A stretch of DNA of 64,000 nucleotides from Diaporthe sp. PMI_573 (taxonomy: Eukaryota > Ascomycota > Sordariomycetes > Diaporthales > Diaporthaceae), in contig JAJTUP010000041.1 in NCBI GenBank assembly GCA_021399435.1, forward strand, positions 248,001 through 312,000. Reading direction: 5' to 3'. This document shows, piece by piece, positions 58,701 to 64,000 of this stretch; positions within the stretch are counted from its first letter, which is position 1, and every line of letters starts with the position of its first letter. Under the pieces are notes generated by a model. The model did no database searches. It saw nothing but the letters and a program-made list of their open reading frames with translations, and was not told the DNA's origin. The translations under genes and the position numbers were made by a program.

Positions 58701-61700
58701 TCCAGCTGGCCATCGTATCTATCGAGGTGGCCCTGGCCACGCTCTGGAAGTCCTGGGGCGTGTCGCCCACGGCTGTGGTCGGGCACAGTCTCGGGGAGTT
58801 CGCCGCGTTGCACGTCTCTGGTGTCCTCTCCCTGCATGACTGTCTCTACCTTGTCAGCAAGCGAGCTACACTTGTGGAGCAGAGGTGCACACCTGGAACG
58901 CACGCCATGCTCGCTGTTCAGAAAACTGCGCAGGAGGTAGCCGAAGTCCTCGAGCAGCGGGCTGAACTGAAGGACTGCGAGGTGGCATGTCTCAACGGGC
59001 CTTCGGCAACCGTTCTGAGCGGCCCAGTCAAATCGATTCAGAATTTGCAGCAGCAGCTCGAGTCGAACGGATCCAAGGCCACGATGCTGCAGACGCAGTT
59101 TGCTTTCCACTCTGCACAGATGGACCCCATTCTCGAGGAGTACAAGGCCCTTGCCAAGGACGTCCACTTTGCAAAGCCTGCCATTTCGTTTGTCTCCGCT
59201 CTCCTAGGCGAGGTGGTGACTGGTGAAGGCGTGGTCACTCCTGAATATCTCGCCCGCCAGACCCGTGAGCCGGTTCAATTCTCCAGGGCGTTGTCTGCCA
59301 CCAAGACACTGCCCGAGTTGATGAGCGGCAAGCCAGTAGTATGGGTAGAGACAGGACCAAGTCCCGTTTGTCTCGGCTTCATCCGGTCCGTAACAGAGGA
59401 TGGGGACCTGCTGCTTCCCTCGCTCAAGCGTGGTGAGGTCGACTGGAAGACGCTGGCCGGATCGGTAGCCAAGGCGTACTGCGCTGGCTTGGACATCAGG
59501 TGGCAAGAGTTCCACCGACCGTACGAGAGCTCTCTACGTCTTATTGACCTTCCTCGATATGCCTTCGATCTGAAGAACTACTGGATCCAGTACGAAGGAG
59601 ACTGGGCCCTGAGGAAGGGCGATCCCAGTCCTGCTCAACCCACATCCAGCACGACCAACAAGGCCAAAGAACCCGCTTTCTCGACGACCGGACTTCACCG
59701 CGTGGAGTCGATCGTGGACAATTCAACGATGACCTCTGTCATATTTGCGACTGATGCCTCGGAGCCGAAGCTGAATAAGGCGCTGCGGGGCCACCTTGTC
59801 AACGGTGCCGGTCTTTGCCCCAGCTCTGTGTACGCGGACATGGCGTTTACGGCAGCTAAGTATATCCACAGCATGACAACAAAAGAGACCGGTCAAGAAG
59901 ACACAAAAATGTCTCTAGATGTCAAAGACATGGCTGTGGACAAGCCGCTGATCATCCAGCCCGGGGATACAAAACAGATCATCCGTGTCACAGCGACCCG
60001 GTCCAAGTCCGCGGAATCATCATCATCCTCTGTGGTGGAAATCAAGTTCAGCTCCCAGGACGGTCAGGAACACCACGACCACGCCCGCTGCACGGTCTCC
60101 TTTGGGTCTGGATCGCTGTGGAAAGCAGGGTGGGCGCGTCAGGCGTACCTCATCAGATCCAGAATGGACCTCCTGACCACGTCGTCAAACCGTGGCGAGG
60201 CACACCGTATCCTGAGGCCAATGGTGTACAAATTGTTCGCGTCATTCGTCGACTACACGGACAAGTACCAGGGCCTCGAGGAGGTGCACATAGACAGCGG
60301 CGCCCTCGAGGCCACGGCCAGCGTCAAATTCCGCGCCACGAACGGCGGCGATGACGGGTCTTTCACCTACAGCCCCTACTGGATCGACGGGCTCACGCAC
60401 CTCTCCGGGTTCGTCCTCAACGGGACCGAGGCTACGCCCGCCGATAGTGTCTTCATCTCGCACGGGTGGGAGAGCCTGCGCATCGTGGGCGACCTGTCGA
60501 GCCAAAAGCACTACCGCAGCTACGTGCGCATGCAGCCTGCTGAGAAGCCGCGTGTGCTGGCCGGCGATGTTTATTTCTTCGACGGCGACGAGGTGGTTGC
60601 GCTGTGCCGGGGGCTCAAGTTCCAGCAGGTGAAGCGTGCTGTCCTCAACTCCCTGCTTCCAGCAGCCGGTGCGGCCTCTCCAGTTCATAAGCCTCCCGTC
60701 CCGGTCACGTCAAGGGCTGCTGTTGTGCGGCAAGGATCTCACCCCCGTTCAACGAAAGCGAGTGAATCTGCAGTGGTCGCCACGCAACCTGTCCCAGATA
60801 TCCTGGCCCTCGTAAGGACCACAATTGCTTCCGAAGTCGGGATCGACTTGGTCGAACTCACAGACGATGCCAACTTCGCGGACCTGGGCATCGACAGCCT
60901 CCTATCGATCACCATCACCAACCGACTGAGCGAGGTACTCGGAGTCCCGGTCCCAGCCACACTTTTCCAAGATTGTCAAAACATGAAGGACACCCGAGCG
61001 CACTTTGCCCAGGCCCAAGGGACTGACTCAACTGCCAGCATGCTATTGCCCGGATCCGGGTCGAGCAATGACTCCAGTGACCTAGAGATCGAGACTTGCA
61101 GCAGCTCTGAGTCTGGCACGGCAATAAGCACTGCGTCGACGCAGACGCCTTGTGACGGCGACGAGAAGCTCGCGGTGGCCATCGGAAACATCATCGCCAG
61201 CGAGGTTGGGGTCGACATGGCCGAGATCGACAAGACCGCCCCATTGTCCGATATTGGGGTGGACAGCCTTCTGACGCTCTCCATCATGGAGGTGATCAAG
61301 ACGCAGACGGGGAGGACGTTCCCCTCGAGCTTCCTCACGGACAACCCGACCCTTGCCGCCATCGAGGCCACTCTCTGCGGCGGTCCGCCGCCGCCGGCAC
61401 AACTATCGAAAGCACTCGGGCAGATCCAGCAGGTGAACACCAACCCGCCTCTTCCCGTGCCCTCACTTGTGACACAGCCTAGGCCTTTCCACGCCAGAGC
61501 CAGACTCCTGCAGAGCGGCACCTCATCCAGCAGCACGGAGCCGGCCCTATTCTTCCTCCCAGATGGCTCCGGCAGCGCGAGCAGCTACGTCGGGCTCCCG
61601 AAGCTGCACCTCGCTGGCGCAGTCTATGGCCTCGACAGCCCCTTCCTGGGCGACCCGACCGCTTTCTCACCCGAGGTGTCTATGCAGCGCGCCGCGGCCC

Positions 61701-62401
61701 TGTACGTCGACGAGATCCGCCGCGTGCAGCCCCAGGGACCATACCAGCTCGGCGGATGGTCCATCGGTGGCTCCTACGCGTTCGAGGCGGCGGCCCAGCT
61801 GCTCCGCGACCACGGCGAGACGGTCAGCCGGCTCGTGCTCATCGACGCGCCGTGTCCTGCGACACTGCCGCCGCTACCGTTGGAGACGGTCGAGCTGCTT
61901 CAAGAGATCGGGGCGTTTGACGGGCTCGCGGATAAAAAGGCTGCTCTGACGGAGGGGAAGCAGAAGCATAAGGGGCGCGGTGAGGCGGCCGCGGCGTCGT
62001 CGTCGCTCAGACAGGGCGTGCGACAGCACTTTGCCGGCTCCATCGGCGCGCTCAAACAATATCATCCCCGCGCCATTCCCTCGGACAAGACGACGGCGAT
62101 GCAGGTGTCGGTGATCTGGGCACAGCACGGGGTATGGGAGACGGTCGGAGACGAAGCCAGGCTCCGGTGGGAAAGCGGCCGGACCAGCGACGATGGCAGC
62201 ACGGGCCAGGAGGGTGCTGCTAACGCGGCGCGGGACTGGATCATGGACCCCCGGCGCGACGGCTGTGGGCCGGACGGTTGGGAGCTCCTCATGCCTGGGG
62301 CGAGTATCTCTTGCAGTAGAGTTCCTGGGGATCACTTTGGGATCATGAGGGGTGAGGGCATTGTCGCTTTGGGCAGGGAGATTGCTCAAGCGTTGGCTTA
62401 G
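55713..62401 (+). CDS. Non-reducing iterative type I polyketide synthase (SAT-KS-AT-PT-ACP-ACP-TE)
   Basis: About 2195 aa in two exons (55713-56002 and 56104-62401). The 101-nt intron (donor GTATGT, acceptor CAG) restores the SAT frame as GHVILHLESNP ... VVGVCTG. SAT: LFLFGDQT at the N terminus and Cys119 in GVCTG. KS: Cys537 in DTACSSS, His672 in ELHGTGT, His712 in MGHGEAG. AT: FTGQGSQYAGM and GHSLGE with Ser992. PT: His1327 in GHLVNGAGLCP and Asp1525 in YWIDGL. Two ACPs: GIDSL with Ser1695 and GVDSL with Ser1818. TE: GWSIGG with Ser1983 and His2174 in GDHFG. No KR, MT or reductase is present. It would load a starter through SAT, extend it with malonyl units, fold the poly-beta-ketone in PT and release an aromatic product by hydrolysis, Claisen closure or lactonisation. 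An active SAT is compatible with a starter from the HR-PKS. Confidence 0.96.
56003..56103 (+). other. Spliceosomal intron in the SAT-coding region of the NR-PKS
   Basis: A 101-nt intron starting GTATGT, with a CTAAT-type branch sequence near 56087 and ending CAG. It was chosen over other acceptors because it alone keeps phase and gives a complete SAT segment just ahead of the active-site Cys. Starting the model at a downstream ATG would lose roughly 114 N-terminal residues. Confidence 0.8.
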
Positions 62402-62616
62402 TTGATTTTAAAATGTACGCAGTTATGTTTCATGGATGATTGATAAAGTCTACGCGGGTGATATTACCACGTTTACACCCGATCAACGACAGAAAGAATC
62501 ACGAGAGAGACGCCTGTACTTCAGCTGAAGGTGTTTAGAATCAATCAATGCGCCCATAAGTTCTGCTTCTGTAACCCAGACTTCCCACGCCGCAGTTGTC
62601 CACCAATATCATACGC

Positions 62617-64000
62617 TTAGATCTCAGCCTCGTCAATGTTCCTGATGAACATCGTATACCACTTCACCAAGTTGACATGCGCGGGCATACTAAGCCGTTC
62701 ATTCACAGTGTGAATGCCGCCGAGGCCATCCTTCGTGGGATCCCCGGCATCATATGCCGGTTCGTACCTGTAGATACTCCGCGTCAAGTCCCAGTAGTAA
62801 ACGCGTGTCTGTGTTGCCGGTAGAAAGACCCGGCGCAATGATCACCTCCTCGCCATACAGCGCCCGGGTAGTGCCCGCGAGGACCTCCCAGGCGGTAGCG
62901 CGGCCCTCGACGACAGAACTCGGCGAGACGGGCGCCGGCTCCAGCAGCGCGTGAGGCGCCGTCCTGAGCGTGATGGAATAGGGCTTCTCGCCGTCTGCGT
63001 CATCCTCGGGGAATGCATGCAAGACCAGGCCGAATTTCCTGGCGATGGGCTTGATTACCTCAATGAGGCGCTTTTTCACGTCGCTGGAGTGGTCGCCGAT
63101 GTTTACGCGCTAGATACCGTCTCAGTATGTCTCCCATTCTGGCTGATCAAAATTGCAAAACCCTTGAGAAAATATGAATTCTGGGTTAGATTAAATGACT
63201 TACTTGGTTAACCGTCAAGACAGTCCGCTCTGGTAGGGCGTTGACCTTGGCTCCGCCGCTGATTAGGTCGCCAGCTTGAGACGTTGTGAATAAATACTTG
63301 ACGGCATCTCCCAACTTCGCAGATTCCAGTGCCAGCTTATCCTGCTTGTCGCAAGTCACGACGTCCTTGGTGTTGCGATGGCGCAGCGCCTTCCTCAATC
63401 CGGAGGGAAACTCGGGCGCATGAAATGCACCACAGTAGAGCTGTCCCAAGAAGGGGTTTTCCTGATGCAGGTGAGGCTTGTAAGAATCAGCCTCGATATG
63501 CGTAATCAGCTCGCCCATGACGCCAATACCAGTGTGCTGGGGCGGGATGCTTGAGTGGCCGCTCGGCATCCTAACAATTATATCAACATCCATATAGCCC
63601 TTCTCGCCAACCGCAGGCGCTGCGAAAAGTGTACCCCACTGTTTCACCAGGCCGGAACCTTCATCGATAATAGCTTCAATCGAATCTCTCCCGTACCGGT
63701 CGAGGATGGCTTGAGCAAGATATCTAGCGCCCCGATAGCCGAGCACCTCCTCGTCGAACCCGAAGGAGAGCAAGATGGTGCGCTCGGGGCTGAAGCCGGC
63801 GCCAACCAGCACTTCAATGGCCTCAAGGATACCAACGAGTAAGTTCTTGCAGTCTGACGACCCACGGCCCCAGATAAACCGGCCGTCGAACTCGCCGCTA
63901 AAGGGAGGGTGAGTCCATTGGTTGATTGTCGACTCCTCCACGGGGACAGTGTCCTGGTGGGCCATAAGAATCGTTGGCTTGAGGCTTGGGTTGGAACCCT
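62617..64000 (-). pseudogene. M20-family metallopeptidase (carboxypeptidase S-like), 5' end beyond window, apparent frameshift
   Basis: The C-terminal part of a carboxypeptidase S/CPS1-like zinc peptidase; the N terminus continues past 64000. Exons are >64000-63204 and 63109-62617. Zinc-site motifs are MAHQDTVPV (His and Asp), GRGSSDCKN (bridging Asp) and FGFDEEVLG (catalytic Glu pair). The dimerisation domain follows (MPSGHSS, GGAKVNALPE, VNIGDHS), then APGLSTGNTDTR, and near the end GIHTVNER. Between TDTR and the expected YYWDL the frame shifts by one base in an AAA run at 62799-62801 (minus-strand TTT). As written, the upstream frame stops 16 codons later, losing the final about 65 residues including the conserved His of IHTVNE. 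It is either a recent loss-of-function allele or a base-calling/assembly error. It flanks the NR-PKS, 215 bp away and convergent. Confidence 0.8.

Noticed and set aside
55713..62401. Naming the NR-PKS as a specific resorcylic acid lactone or azaphilone synthase
   Set aside because: Domain order fits several product classes; without phylogeny or chemistry a named product would be a guess.
1..64000. tRNA, rRNA, CRISPR, transposase or terminal-repeat elements
   Set aside because: I looked by eye for tRNA T-loop-like words, long tandem or inverted repeats and transposase motifs and found none convincing; a tRNA or repeat search program would be decisive.

Overview
The window is nuclear DNA from a filamentous ascomycete (Pezizomycotina; Sordariomycete-like is my guess). 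Evidence for this is the many 48-132 nt introns with GTRNGT donors and YAG acceptors, monocistronic genes in mixed orientation, fungal iterative polyketide synthases (PKSs), a Zn2Cys6 regulator, fungal FAD-linked oxidases and fungal P450s. All exon borders were placed by eye from splice signals, reading-frame phase and remembered family motifs; no alignment or database search was run.

Left block (about 0.07-16.7 kb): an FAD-linked oxidase (-), a secreted intradiol-dioxygenase-family protein (+), a GNAT acetyltransferase (+), a very large highly reducing PKS (-, 8 exons, about 2594 aa) and an SMP-30-like beta-propeller protein (+). The HR-PKS has KS-AT-DH-MT-ER-KR-ACP architecture, but its DH catalytic motifs and ER cofactor loop look degenerate, so it may act mainly as a methylating, ketoreducing enzyme.

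Middle block (16.7-46 kb): gene-poor stretches separate a Ser/Pro/Arg-rich hypothetical protein (+), a RidA protein (-), a 102-aa unknown (+), P450 number 1 (+), a secreted quercetinase-like bicupin (+), a secreted FAD-linked oxidase (-), a Nudix hydrolase with a TPK-like N-terminal region (-), a CorA-like membrane protein (-), a Gfd2/YDR514C-type exonuclease-like protein (+), a small likely secreted protein (+), a Pro/Thr-rich surface protein (-) and an alpha/beta-hydrolase (-). Several of these look unrelated to secondary metabolism.

Right block (47-64 kb): a Zn2Cys6 regulator (+), an MCT-type MFS transporter (-), P450 number 2 (-) divergent from a non-reducing PKS (+, SAT-KS-AT-PT-ACP-ACP-TE, about 2195 aa), then an M20 metallopeptidase (-) that runs off the right edge and carries an apparent frameshift. 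Regulator, transporter, P450 and NR-PKS form a coherent biosynthetic cluster.

Working hypothesis: the HR-PKS makes a reduced, methylated acyl chain that the SAT domain of the NR-PKS takes as starter. The NR-PKS would extend and cyclise it and release it through its TE, with the P450s, flavin oxidases and possibly the propeller protein tailoring the product and the MFS protein exporting it. The two PKS genes lie about 41.5 kb apart with unrelated-looking genes between them, so two neighbouring independent clusters is a serious alternative.
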